From contig BCKL01000025.1 of NCBI GenBank assembly GCA_001600635.1, forward strand, positions 1 to 64,000: 64,000 nt of DNA, written 5' to 3'. Within the stretch, counting starts at the first letter, position 1, and every line of letters begins with the position of its first letter. Positions 43,420-55,100 of the stretch are shown piece after piece. The notes beneath the pieces were generated by a model that was not told the origin of the DNA, did not search any database, and was given only the letters and a program-made list of their open reading frames with translations. A program made the translations under genes and the position numbers. The DNA is from Leucosporidium creatinivorum. Taxonomy: Eukaryota; Basidiomycota; Microbotryomycetes; Leucosporidiales; Leucosporidiaceae.

Positions 43420-46082
43420 ATGGGGTACGTGCTCTCTCTCCCGCTGCTCCCTTACAGCTAGCTAACGCCCCCACCTCGCCTCGTCACCGCTCTCTCCTCC
43501 TTCTCGCCGCCGCTCCCAACCTGTTCCCCTACTCAAAGACTCGCCTCCAAGCTAGCAGCGGCTCAAGCTGCCCAAGGCGGACAGCAATCGTACGGAGCTC
43601 CTCCTCAGCAGGGCTCCTACGGCGCTCCTCCTCCTCAAGGACAACAAGCGGCGCAGGGAGCCTTCCCCAGCCAACCTCCTTCTAGCACCGGCTACGGAGC
43701 ACCGCAAGGCCAACAGGGCCAGCAAGGTGAGTTCCGCTGTTTTATGGAGTGTTCTGAGTGACTTCAGCGTCAGGAAGCGGAGACGGACGACTCTCGGAGC
43801 ACGTTCTGTCCCGCTGCTTCGACCGCCGTTCCAGCAAGATTGAAGGGCTACACGGATGGGCACTATCAGTCTCCATATGCATCTGCTCGCCCAAGGTCAC
43901 AGATTGTCGAGATCTGGACGACGAGACAGCGCAACCCCCCTCATGACGAGTCGCAGCCGAAGCTGACCTCTTGCCGTTCTACACCCTTCTCCGCCGAATT
44001 TCGACGCACGAGCAGCCTACGGACAACAGCAGCAAGGTGCGCCGTCTGTATCCTACAGTGAACGAGCCACGCTGACCATGTCTCGCCGCCGCTTCTACCC
44101 CGCACTCGTCTCTCGTTCATGCTCCTCCCTTCGACTCTCTTACAACAGGCTATAACGCTCCTCAAGGACAATCCCAATACGGCGCTCCTCCTGGTGCGCC
44201 CCCTCAGGTTCCCGGCGGCCGTCCTGGAGGTGAGCTCGGTCTCGCTCGAGACATTCGTTGTCCGGTGTGGACAGAAGCTGATGCGCTCGGTATGACGCAG
44301 CTCCTCCTCAGCAAGGATCTGGTTATGGACAGCAGCCTGGACAGCAGAGTGAGCATCGTGCCGCTGATCTGCCTGTCGAGCCCATTGCGAAGCCGCCGAG
44401 CCGAAGGAGTCGATGACCGAGCCGAGCTGACCTTCTCTTCGCATAGGCTACGGCGGTCAGCAGGGCCAGCAGCCTCAAGGCCAGTACGGCTCTCCTGCTC
44501 AACAGCAGCAGGGCCAGTACGGCCAGCCCGCTCCGAGCCAATACGGCGCGCCCGCCGGCGCTCCTCCCGGTGGTCAAGGATCCTACGGCGCTGGAAGCTA
44601 CGGCCAGCAGGGCCAGGGTCAGCAGCAGCAAGGAGGGCAATACGGAGACCCCGGTGGCCAGCAGCAATACGGCCAACAGCAGCAGCAGCAGCCCCAGGGA
44701 GGAGCGCCCGGAGGAGGCCCTCCCGTCAACGCGATCCTTGATGCTCTGAGGATGGGTGTACAGGATCAGGTGAGCGGGGCTTTCGCGTTGGACAGTGTGA
44801 AGACCGTATTGACCCCCCGTCGATCGCAGAAACTTGCCGCCTTCTACCCTCAAGGCTCGCTCGAGCAGCTCGCCAACAACGTTCACCGCTCGGGAGCTCT
44901 CCCCCGAATTTCGCAGGAGTGGAGGATCCCGATGGAAGTCGCCATGGACCTCTGCCGCTTGGCTTTGTTCGACGTGATCCTCTACCTCGACGACTCTGGC
45001 TCGATGAGCTTCGAAGAGAACGGCTCGCGTATCGGTGAGTTGACTTTCGGTGGAGCAGCGACGAGAAGTGAAGGGAGCGAGTCACTAACTGTTCCTCGAC
45101 GAACAGACGACATGAAGCTCATCGTCTCCAAGGTCGCCACCGCCGCTTCGCTCTTCGACCAGGACGGAATTCAGGTGAGTTCTTTCTGATCTCCTTCGCC
45201 GAGATCAAACCGCTCGAACTGACCCTCGCTCTCCCTGCACAGGTCCGCTTCATGAACTCGCGCGTCGACGGCAACAACATCAACTCCGAGTCGGCGGCGA
45301 ACGCTCTGATGGGACAGATCAAGTTCTCGGGCCTCACTCCCCTCGGCACGGCTCTTCAGCAGAAAATCATGGAGCCTCTCGTCCTCGGCCCCGCTCGCGC
45401 TGGACGTCTCCAGAAGCCGGTGCTCATCATCGCCGTCACCGATGGAGCGCCCGGAGGAGAGGACCGCTTCACCGTCGTCAAGGTCATCAAGTCGGCCAAC
45501 CAGGAGCTCGCGAGGACGAGGTACGGCAGCGACGCCATCAGCTTCCAGTTTGCTCAGGTTGGCAACGACCAAGGTGCCCGCAAGTTTCTCGAGGAGATCG
45601 ACAAGCATGTGAGTAGACTGGCCAGCCTCGACCGAGACAGTTCAGCGCCGAGATCAGTCGCTGACTTTGAACCTCGCTCTCATACAGCCCGAGATCGGAG
45701 GACTGGTCGACACGACTTCCAACTACGAGAACGAGGCTGACGACAGTGAGTTGCAGATCTCTTGGTGCTCGATTCGCCTGCTCGGCGCTTCATCGGCCGC
45801 CGCTCTCGCGCTCATGACTGACCTTGGCCTCTCGCGCTTCCACCGCTCACAGTGATGAAGTCTAACCCTCCGTATGCTTGCTCTTCCCTTCACGGCTATC
45901 AGCGATCCATGAGCTAATCGAGTTTCCTTTCTCAGCGTCGACCTCACCCCCGAGCTCTGGATCGTCAAGCTGCTCATGGGAGGTATCTCGTCCGAGTACG
46001 ACTCCAAGGACGTGAGTTGTGACTTGCTTGGCTCTAGAGCTACGGGCATCTGCTGACTACTCGTGCTGTCGCGCAGGAGTAA
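43420..46082 (+). CDS. Gln/Gly-rich protein with von Willebrand A domain
   Basis: The first coding exon seems to be only 5 nt (ATGGG, 43420-43424), spliced to ACTCGCCTCC.. and giving MGLASKLAAAQAAQGGQQSYGAPP. A long low-complexity region of Gln, Gly, Pro, Tyr and Ala (YGAPP and GQQ words, several exons) runs to about 44770. Then comes a folded part: KLAAFYPQGSLEQLANNVHRSGALPRISQEWRIPMEVAMDLCRLALFDVILYLDDSGSMSFEENG. The DDSGS is a MIDAS-type metal site of a vWA domain, and GLTPLGTALQQKI and LIIAVTDGAPGGED are its later metal-loop and strand motifs. The protein ends ELWIVKLLMGGISSEYDSKDE. Similar vWA proteins with prion-like N-termini are widespread in fungi with no fixed function. The copies of the unknown family flank it. 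Confidence 0.78.
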
Positions 46083-46438
46083 TCGCTCGGCGTTCATGCT
46101 TCGCCCGCTTCGATACCAGGATCGACAAATCAATAGTAGTGACCTGCAGAATCAACAAAAGAGAATCAGTACCTTCCTTGTTGACGGTTGTAGTCGAGCT
46201 GTAAGCGAGCCAAGAGGAAGCGACAAGCCGAATCGACCTCTCGCTTTTCGAGCTCGCCGTCTCTTGCCCTCCAACCACTCGCTCGCTTCTCGCTTCGATA
46301 CTGGAGGACGAACCGGTGGCCAGTCAGATCAACTGCAGAGCTTGCCAGCTATCTGAAGCACCCTCTCCTACCTCGCTACAGCCCTCCTCCTCTCGCCTCT
46401 CGAAGCCCTCAAACCGGCCAGCTCAGCTCGTCTCGAGG
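46083..46438. other. Upstream region of family copy 3
   Basis: 356 bp. The last 90 or so bases resemble the 5' flank of copy 1. An in-frame ATG at 46316 could add 41 residues to copy 3, but the added peptide is out of step with copies 1 and 2. Confidence 0.4.
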
Positions 46439-47455
46439 ATGTGCACCAGTACAGCAACTCTCCTTTACGGCCTCTGGGTGACAACAGCTTCACTCGCTTT
46501 CGCTGCTACCGCCCATCACCGCACCCGCTCTCCCTTCCTCGCTATCGACCTCATCCTCCTCCGCCGTCGCTCGGGCTCGCTCAAAGTGCGCCGCGCGGAA
46601 TCCAGACGTCTGCTCGTGATCCCGCCTGAAGTCTGGGGGGAGATCAAGCACCAGCTCATCCAACTCGAGATGTACGATGCTACGGTACAAGCGATCGCGC
46701 CGCTCCGCTGCCGCCAATGCTCGAGCAGCGACCCGGTCAGCAGCCTCCTCACCAGGATCCGAGTCGACTTCCACGGCGAGAACCTCTTCAGCATCAGTCA
46801 CAAGCGCCCTTGGGACTACTGGGGCGCTCCCGAGTGCGCGATGTGCTTGGAGAAAGTTGATCAAGATGGGATCTATCTTTTGACGCCCGAGAGGCGCGAG
46901 GTGAGCGCCGAGCCTGAGCTGACAAGCTCCCGAGGTCTCTCACTGACAAGGCTTTGTACACTACAGCTCATCAACCAGCTACTGGAGTCGTACAGCCTCA
47001 GCATGGCCGACAAACGGGTCTTGAGCACCGACCCGAGCGGCGAGGCCTGGGATTTCGAATCGCTCGTCGCCATCTCTCTCCCTCTTTGCTCTACGGACTA
47101 TCCCGAAACCCCTCGCGTTGAAGCGGAGTACAACCACGAGCAGGAGGAGTCGCCCTACCATACCGTCGCCCACATTCTCCCTTCCGTCTTCGATCTTCCC
47201 GCCGACGCTCACCGACGCTTCGCCTCCCTCGTCGCAACGTACGGACTCAAAGCTGGTGATCCCGCTACCGTAAAGATCATGACTTCCAGTAGCTCGCAAA
47301 GCGAGGCGCAGGACAACACGCCGAAGACGAAGAAAGCCGAGGGAGCTGGCTCGGCGAAGGGCAAGGAGAAGGACAAGAAGGACGAGAGGGAGCTCAAGTT
47401 CGGTCGAGTCGAGCCTCGTTGGATGCTCTGGAGTGTTGGAGATCCTTGCATGTAG
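46439..47455 (+). CDS. Cysteine-motif family copy 3, function unknown
   Basis: Exons 46439-46900 and 46967-47455 give 316 residues. The 66-nt intron is a multiple of three and open, so retention would add 22 residues in frame. The order matches copy 2: MCTSTATLLYGLWVTTASLAF, a basic LILLRRRSGSLKV, IPPEVWGEIKHQLIQLE, LRCRQCSS, APECAMCLEKV, then after the intron LPADAHRRFASLVATYGLK, a lysine/glutamate-rich stretch with KGKEKDKKDERELKFGRVEP, and the end RWMLWSVGDPC. The spacing of the two CxxC pairs (about 60 residues) is kept. Its 3' part is nearly identical to decayed copy 1, while copy 2 is distant. I recognise no domain; the protein could be zinc-binding. Confidence 0.72.
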   Translation: MCTSTATLLYGLWVTTASLAFAATAHHRTRSPFLAIDLILLRRRSGSLKVRRAESRRLLVIPPEVWGEIKHQLIQLEMYDATVQAIAPLRCRQCSSSDPVSSLLTRIRVDFHGENLFSISHKRPWDYWGAPECAMCLEKVDQDGIYLLTPERREVSAEPELTSSRGLSLTRLCTLQLINQLLESYSLSMADKRVLSTDPSGEAWDFESLVAISLPLCSTDYPETPRVEAEYNHEQEESPYHTVAHILPSVFDLPADAHRRFASLVATYGLKAGDPATVKIMTSSSSQSEAQDNTPKTKKAEGAGSAKGKEKDKKDERELKFGRVEPRWMLWSVGDPCM

Positions 47456-48339
47456 TGAGAATAGCGGGGGGTATGTAGCTTGATCTCGTTGAAAAGTGAC
47501 CTCACGCCGGCGCCGACTTCGCCGAAGGAGTCTAGCGAGTTGAGCAGCTCGTTCCGCGACGGCACAGCTCGCCACAGAAGATTCTATTTACTCCAGCAGT
47601 AAATCTCGCTGCTCTACAGCCCCCAATCGCTCGGTTTCGGCGCACCCTAAAGTGTTTCCTGACTTTGGGATGTAAACTCGAGAAAGTCGGAGCTGGTTTA
47701 CGACTCGAGACACGCTGTACCTTCCCGAAGAGGCAGGTGTGCGAGCGGCTGGGTCGTACTTTGGCAGCGGGCGAGTCGCAGATGGAGCCGACGAGGTTGA
47801 GCTCATGCCTTCGCCGAAGCTCGAGTTGGCCTGCCCTTGCTCACTCGCTGCCCTTCTAGCGGCGAGCAAGAGCATAAGAGCTCCTCCCAGTTTCCGCTCG
47901 AGCCAGCGCACGAGCAGCAGAGACGTAGAGCAAGGCCACAGACGACTCGAAGCTCCGCGCTCAGCTTCGGCGTTCGCTTCAGGTCGTCTTGTCTCACGGC
48001 GAAGTAGTCGTGAGGGACCCCTTCATCAACTAGGAGAATGCTCTAGGAGCGACCTGAACAGGCTCGGCACCGTCCAGGACTGCTGTGCATCACTATCGCC
48101 CTCTCGCGCTCGCCGAGCAGCTCCTCGACCGAGTTGGCAGCTTGAGCGTCCTTGCACCGTCCGTCACCCAGCACGTAATCCCTCACAGCTCCAAGCACTT
48201 GCTCCCCACCTTCCACTCCATCTCCACCATCGTTAGTTCACCCGACCCGCCTCCCTCGCCCTCCGCCGCCCTCCGCCGCCCTGCTCCCATCCCTCACCGC
48301 TGGTCACAAATCACCTCCGCAACCATCTACACTACTGTT
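47456..48339. other. Unassigned stretch
   Basis: About 880 bp. A minus-strand frame at 47588-47911 carries a WLERKLGGALMLLLAARRAA helix-like segment, and a plus-strand frame at 48085-48381 is Pro/Ser/His-rich; neither has a family motif. No gene is claimed. Confidence 0.3.
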
Positions 48340-49006
48340 CTAACACCCCCAGTACCCCGTCCAGTCGTTGATAGATCTTGAAGCGTGTTTTAGTTGACGG
48401 AGCGGAGGTGAGCGAAGGTGGAAAGCGGTCCGGGAGGAGGGAAAGTCGGTGGAAGGCTGGGAGGAGGGGAAGGAGATTTGAGAGAGGGTGTACAGTCTGC
48501 TGAGTAGGTTCATCGTCAGCTACAGTCCAGCACCGAGCCCTTTCCGAGCCACAAACAAACATACAACCGCGAGCGAGCGGCCGCGAGGCGAGAGACGGCG
48601 CTCCTCACAGCTACCTTCGGAGTCCGTCGCCGCTGGCGCCAGGTGTTAGGTGTGCTACATCGCCGAGAATCCTGAAGATCAACTCTGGAGGAAGTGAACC
48701 GACCGAGGCTGGTGGCTGAGGTGAGATCGAGGGAGGCGTCGGAGGTGGAAGAGGAGGGGAAGGAGGAAGGGGGGTGCTGAGCGCTTTGGATGGAGGCTGC
48801 AGGGCTCGGAGAGAGGGTTAGCTGCTGCTACGAGAGTCGGTAAAGATGTAGTGATGTACCGCAGAGGCCTGGGGAGGGTTCATCTGCCCCTCCGACGTTG
48901 AGGGAGGAAGCGAAGGAGCGCGAGCGGCCAGCCGAGCTTGGCGAACCTCATGGTGCTCCCTGAGGGGCTGTAGCGCAGTATGCGGAGGCCGGAGAAGCTC
49001 TCTCAT
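48340..49006 (-). CDS. Possible F-box-like short protein
   Basis: Starting at 49006 (MRELLRPPHTALQPLREHHE), a probable intron ends at a CCCTGCAG near 48800. It opens a Pro-rich exon reading PPASVGSLPPELIFRILGDVAHL, which looks like the first part of an F-box (LPPEL-I-x-R-I-L). A further donor at about 48620 and acceptor CTCAGCAG lead to a short exon ending at the stop 48340-48342. The product would be only about 160 residues, without the usual long leucine-rich part, so it may be a remnant, or my last exon may be wrong. An F-box protein normally joins SKP1-cullin ubiquitin ligases; here that is speculative. Confidence 0.3.
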
Positions 49007-49476
49007 CGTTGGGCGTCATGTATGAAGAGCAGAACAGCCATCACGACCTACAGCGCGGCCCCTAGACGAGCGGTTCGGAGCGCCGAGCCGAGCCAACGAC
49101 CAGCTCGAGCTGCCGAGTGTGGCTAATTAGCTACAGGCGAGCTCGGTAGGAGGCTACGGAGGAGTAGCAGCTTCGAGGGACGCCCGGAGCAGCAAGCAAG
49201 CCAGCATTTCGCAGCTCGGCGCCGGACGACCTCACTCGCCGAACTCCTCCCTCCGGCAGCAAGATGCGTGACAGAACCCTTAGATTCGCACGACTCCGTT
49301 TTGAGCATCTTCCCACCGCTCACCTATCCCTTCAACGACCCAGTACAACCCATCTCATCCACCTCTCTCCTTCTCCCACCTCTCTCAGCCCTCGAGTCCA
49401 GTCCGCAGATGGCACAACGAGTAGTAGAAGGTAGATGGCAAAAGAAGGGTGGTCCGGTAATTCAGAGCAAGCAAGT
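49007..49476. other. Spacer between the F-box-like locus and RPS9
   Basis: 470 bp with no supported gene. It is the promoter of the minus-strand F-box-like locus and the 3' flank of RPS9. Confidence 0.4.
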
Positions 49477-50517
49477 TTACTCCTCATCCTCCTCCTCCTC
49501 GGCGTCTCCTCCGGCGGCGGCGGCCTTGGCGCGCTTGCGCTTGACACGGCCGTCACGTCCTCCTCCGTAGGGGGAGGTGAGGGCGAAGTCGATGTGCTGT
49601 TGTGGGTGGGAGCATGTACGGAGTGTGTGGAGAGAGCGAGTCGCGTGAGGAAGGGGATGCGGAGCAGTTGGCGGGGTTGCGAAGGGGTAGGAGAGGTAGG
49701 AGGTGGCGTAGGAAGGTGAGAGTAATGTCGTAGATGTCGTAGAGAGCGTAGGGGAGGGTACAGAGAGCACAGAACATCAGCAAGGGCATCCTCGAAAACT
49801 CAAAAGTGCGGCCTCTCGGCGGAGCAGCTACTGACCTTCTGCGAGTCAAGACGAACGACGAAGGAGGGGACGTTGACGATCTGCTTTCCAACGCTGTGCG
49901 AGACAATAACCGAGGTCAGCTCGGCGCTCGGTCGAACTAGCGCTCGGCAGCAGCTCACCGGATGTGCTTCTGGCGGATGAGGACACGGGCGTGGTGAACC
50001 GACTTGGCGAGTCCGCTCTTGAAGACCTGAGTCTGGAGCCTCCTCTCGAGGAAGTCCTCGACCTTAAGGGCAAGGACGTAATCGAGGCGCATGCGCTGCT
50101 CGTCGAGGACACCGATGCGGATCAAGCGACGGATGAGGGCGTTTCCCTCGAAGAGACGCTTGGGGTCCTTCTCGTCGAGCTTGAGGAGCTCACGGGCGGC
50201 ACGACGGATCTTGGAGAGGATGAGCGAGATGCGCCAGATCTCGCGCTTGTTGCGGAGTCCGTACTCTCCCGCGAGCTTGAGCTCGGCGTCGAGGCGGGCC
50301 GACTCGAATGGGCGGCGGGGGACCTAGCGAGGTGTACGGCGAAGGGTCAGCTGGGGTACAGGGAGGTGGGAAAGACGGAGAGAGAGAGTGCTGGCGGACC
50401 TTGTAGACCTTCGAGTAGTTCCCTTAGCGAACGAGCGGAAGGTCAGCGCTTTTGAATCTTGAGGGAGCAGTACAGAGTACAGGGCCAAGGTTACTCACTG
50501 GGAGCACCGGACGGCAT
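49477..50517 (-). CDS. RPS9: 40S ribosomal protein S9 (uS4)
   Basis: From the start at 50517 a short first exon encodes MPSGAP. Then come [154 protein letters not shown] and an acidic end. This is eukaryotic S9 with the S4 RNA-binding domain in the middle, near full family length. At least four introns are present; the one before HIDFA (about 49590-49825) is longest. As in many ribosomal genes the first exon is tiny and the upstream leader is probably spliced too. Confidence 0.93.
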
Positions 50518-52153
50518 CTTGAGGGGAAGGTGGTCTGTAGGGGAGAAGCGTAAAGCCTAAAGGTCAGCTCCCAAGTCCAATCCTCGATTTTGACCAGCGG
50601 TTCCCCCTGTCGGCGCTGATCTGCTGCACCGACATAATCTCCTTTTCCCAAATACACTCGTTCATCCCCTCCTGCTCTAACCTGCTTCCCTGCAGCCTTC
50701 CCAGTCGTGTGCAGCTCCCCCAATCGAAAACTCTGCGTCCAGCTGCTGCAGCTCTTCGAGGCGTTGGAAGCCGGCGGTGGTGTCGTACAGGAGGGGGTTC
50801 TGGCGTGGTCGTAGGGAGTGCAGGCGTGACAACGTACAGAACTTTCGGCTTGCGAAGGAAACGACGGGTTCTCAAGACTCGCGCCTAGCCTCGCCGAATC
50901 CCAGGTTCGACTTCGACACTTCGGGGCCTACGCGAACTTCGAGCACTTAGTCCTGTACGTTTTTAGTTCGTCTCGCTTTCGCTGTAGCCAAGTCTTGCCG
51001 GCTTAACCCTTCTTCTGGCGACGGGCTCGAAAGCTGATTTCGTACCGCATCACTCGAATCGGCTCTCTGTTCAAGCTTGCTGGTTCGGCGCTGGCTGCTC
51101 CGAGTTGGAGCGCCCTTGGGCTCGCTACGAATCGAGTGTCAGCTGGGTAGGTTGTGTCGAGCAGGTAGTCGGGGGAAGCTCTATGCACTCTGATGTATCG
51201 TAGCTACTCGCGGCCCTCGCTCGACCTGCAAGTCCGAAAGTCAGGCTTCGGCGATGGCTGAGCATCGCCTTGCTCGGTCTCGGATAGCTCGGGAGGGCAA
51301 GTTGGTACACCCCCAGATGCGTATAAGTAAGCTACAGAAGCTCACTCTCACTCTCAGAGCGGGAGGTGCGCCGCAAAGGAAGGAAGAAGGAAGGAAGGGT
51401 TGCTCGGCGAAGGAGTCGGCGCGGGAATCTCGCGTTGTCGGAGCTCATTACAAGGTCGGAGCGGCAGCTGGCGGGGTGAAGCTATCACCCAATGTTTTTT
51501 TTACCGCTGTATGCTTCAACTCGCCAGCATCAGAAACCTTGCAGACGAGAGAGAGCGATTCTCGGCGAAGAGGGAGGTGCAAGGTTCCGCCAAGCCGCTC
51601 TTGCTAACTCGCCATACAATTCGGGTTTTTTAACGCTTGTATGAGATCTCGGGGCCCCATCTACATCTGCAGCACCCTTTAGAGAAGGGGGAACGTTCGA
51701 AGGCGACTGCCTGCGTGTCGCGAAGGGAGCTGGAACTCGCTTCAGCCGAGCTGCAGCTGAGCGGGACAGGGAAGAGCTAAGTCGATTACTATCATTCTAC
51801 AGCTCCTCCCAGCTGCCGACTACCCTCAACTCCGAGGCGACTCGGCGCTGCTCAGCCGCTGAACTTGTCAGAGAGAGTTGGCGCCTCACGGGTCTCCCTC
51901 CCGCTTCACGCGACCTCGATCTTGCTCTTCTCGACGTCTGATCGCCTACAGCTTTCGCTCTCTCGACACGACTAGGCCCGCCAGGATCTTAGGCAGCGGA
52001 GCACACCCTCTCACTCTGCTACAGCTCAACAGCAGTCAAGAAACCTTCCAAGGTACACTGTCGCATCTCGACTCAGCTCGCCTCGTCTTCGTCGTCGTCG
52101 TCGAAGCAGGCATCGGGAGCAATCCAAGCTTACTCTGAGCTACCTTCCTACAG
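50518..52153. promoter_or_regulatory. Divergent RPS9/NST1 upstream region with a doubtful small ORF
   Basis: 1.6 kb. On the minus strand a spliced-looking tail ends at 50947-50949 after SSPSPEEGLSRQDLATAKA and a basic end, preceded by possible acceptors at about 51124 and 51232. It has no recognised family, so I leave it as a candidate small gene only. The rest holds the RPS9 leader and the NST1 promoter. Homopolymer T runs occur at 51495-51502 and 51626-51631. Confidence 0.3.
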
Positions 52154-55100
52154 ATGTCGGCTACGCGACCAGCAGGGACGGCTACTCCGCCCGGAGGCTT
52201 CCCCCAGGCAGCCAGCGTCGCCCCCGGGGTCACCTCGTCGTCCCTCTCCAACGCTTCGTCCAAGGCCAAGAAGAAGAAGAAGGCCAAAGCTAAGAAAGCT
52301 GCAGCACAGCAAGGGCTCTCTTCCCAAGACCAATACGGCGATGAGGACGACGACGACGACCTGCCACCACTCGAGGACGTCGACGAGTCTTCCCCTCCGC
52401 CGCCTTTGACTACGGCTCAGAGTCAGGCTGCCTACCCGTACCCGCACCCTTCCGCTACACCTTCAGATCTACTCTCGACCGCTAGCGACTTGTACCGTCA
52501 AATCGAAGCCGCCGCCGCTTCCGCCCTGTCCACCCACCCTTCCTTCGCCGCGTCCTTTCCTCCCCCGCCCAACTCGGCCAACGGCGGCCAGACGACCGAC
52601 GAAGCCTACTGGACTTCCCTCCCTCAACATCTACGTCAATTCATCCGCTCGGCTTTACCCCTCGCCGCTGGATTGACTACAGGCCCCAACGGCCAACCGC
52701 TGCCCATGCCAAACGGCGGAGGGCCAACTCCCCTCAGCAGCGTCGTCACGGGCGTCAACGGCCAACCTCTCCCTCCTCTCACCCACGATCAACTCTCAAG
52801 TGCCGCTGCACAGCTCGCTCAGGTCGTCCAGAGCAACTGGGGGCAGCTCGGACTCGGTCCCGCCCCTCCCAGCTTGACGGCGGGCGCAGGAGGAGCTCGC
52901 CAGGCTGGGCAGAACGGCGCGACCATCTCGCTGGGGTCGTTCCCTGTGACGATGCCTACGAGGGAGCAGATGGAGGCTGCCATCGGCAGTATCGGTGGGC
53001 TGGGCGGCGAGTTTGGCGTGAGCATGCAGCAGCAGCAACAAGCCGCCGCTGCCGCTCATCAGCAACAGCAGCAGGCGGAGGAGGATCGCGCGTTGGACGA
53101 TACCGAGGACGAAGGCGATGGCAAGGATGGCAACGAGACGACCTCCAAGTCCAAGAAGAAGAAGCAGAAGCGCAAGGCCGCCGCTCAAGCTGCTGCCGCC
53201 GCCGCCGCTCAAGCTGCAGCTCAAGCTCAAGCTCAAGCGGAAGACGACCTCGCCGCCAAGAAGGCCGCCGCCGCTGCAGCAGCTCGTGCTCCCGCTCCCG
53301 CCAGCAAGACGGCTCCTCAGTCCAAGGCCGCTCCTCCCCTCACTTCGCGACTCCCTCCTCAGACCACCGCCGCGGGCAAGCAACCCGTCCCGCAACCCAC
53401 CTACAACGACGCCAAATCCCCTCCCGCCCCTCCCGGAGCATACCCTCATCACCCTCCCGCGACTCAGCACCACGGCCTTCCTACGCCGAGTATCGCGCCC
53501 AAGGCGGGGCCGAGCAGCGAGAGGGAGCGGATCCGCGATTTCTGGCTCGGCCTGAAGGAGCAGGAGAGGAGGGCGTTGGTCAAAGTAGAGAAGGAGGCTG
53601 TTTTGCGCAAGATGAAGGAGCAGCAGCGGAGTGGGTGCTCGTGCGCCGTTTGTGGTCGCAAGAGGTGCGTTTCGTTCGAGTCGCGTCTTGGTCGAAGGAT
53701 CGCCGAGCTGACCTATCATATCTGACTACAGATCCGCCATCGAAGAGGAGCTCGAAGTGCTATACGACGCCTACTACGACGAGCTCGAATCCTATGCTCT
53801 CCACCAAGTCCGCTACGCCGCTTCCCCTCCCGGCACAATCGCACCCCCACCAGGACCAGGACCCTTCCCCGGCTCCGTCGACGCGGCAGCATCTACTCCA
53901 GCAGCTCCCATTCCCGTCAAGAAGCCTCAAGGGATCGTCAAGCCTACGCGAGACCACAAGAACGTCCGACCGGCAGCCAAGAAGAAGACCAATTCGACTA
54001 CGACGAACCCTCCTCCTCCTCCCCCTCCTCCTGGTCCTCCGGGGTCCAACCCTCCCGCTGCGACTCACAATCATCATTCCCATCATGATGGACCGGCGCA
54101 TGGAGAGCCAGGGCACACTCATTCGCCGAGCTGCCCGCATCATCCGCATAACCATGGGGCTCATCCCGCGCCGGCGACGGCGCAGGCTAAGGCTAAGGGA
54201 GCCGCGGTAGAGGAGACTTATGATGATGAGGAGGGAGATGAAGAGGATGAGGAGGATGATGAGGAGGTGAGTTCGAGGAGAGATTGGCGATTCGAGCTCG
54301 GCGCGGGAAGCTGACTCTCTTGGTAATGATCGCAGTACGATGAGGACGAGTACGACGACAATGAGGATGATGAGGAGTACGATGACGAGGATGATGTCGC
54401 TCAAGACGAGCCCAAGAAGACCCTCAAGAAGGACGACTCGGGCGCCGACTTCTTTGGCTTTGGCAAGAGCCTTACCGTCAAAGGTGAGTTTCTTTTCTCT
54501 TGACATCTCCCACCTCGTCTCGATCATCTCGACCCGTCGCTCTCCTGAGCTCGTGCTGAGCTGATTTCTTCCCCCGTGCTCTCCCCCTTCTCCCCTCCCC
54601 TCCCCACACTTTCCCCCTTCCCTCCCTCCCTCGCTGCACACTCCCATCACGACTAGGAGGCATCCTCACCGTTGCGGACGACCTCCTCAAGAACGATGGG
54701 CAAAAGTTCCTCGAGATGATGGAGCAGTTGGCGGATAAGCGGATCCAGCGCGAGCGCGAGGCGGCGGATTTGGTCGATGAGGAGGAGGATAGCGAGGAGG
54801 AGGGAAGTGAGGGAGAGGAGGAGTATGATGAGGAGGATGAGTGAGTTTGGGATCTTGGGGCTCTTGAGGAGGCGACGAGGACTTGGGAGCTGACTTCGGC
54901 GCTTCTCGCCTTGCTCCTTTGCAGCGAGGATGACGAGGACGATGAGGACGATGAGGATGACGACGACGACGAGATCATGACCGAAGCCGAGCGCATGGAG
55001 GAAGGTCGCCGCATGTTTCAGATCTTCGCCGCTCGCATGTTCGAGCAACGGGTCCTCACCGCCTATCGGGAGAAGGTGCGTCGCTGTCTCCCTCGCGCAT

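Noticed and set aside
44265-44741. Plus-strand frame read in another phase over the Gln/Gly-rich part of the vWA gene
   Set aside because: It is an Arg/Ser/Pro shadow of the in-phase Gln-Gly-Tyr repeats, which connect properly to the vWA domain.
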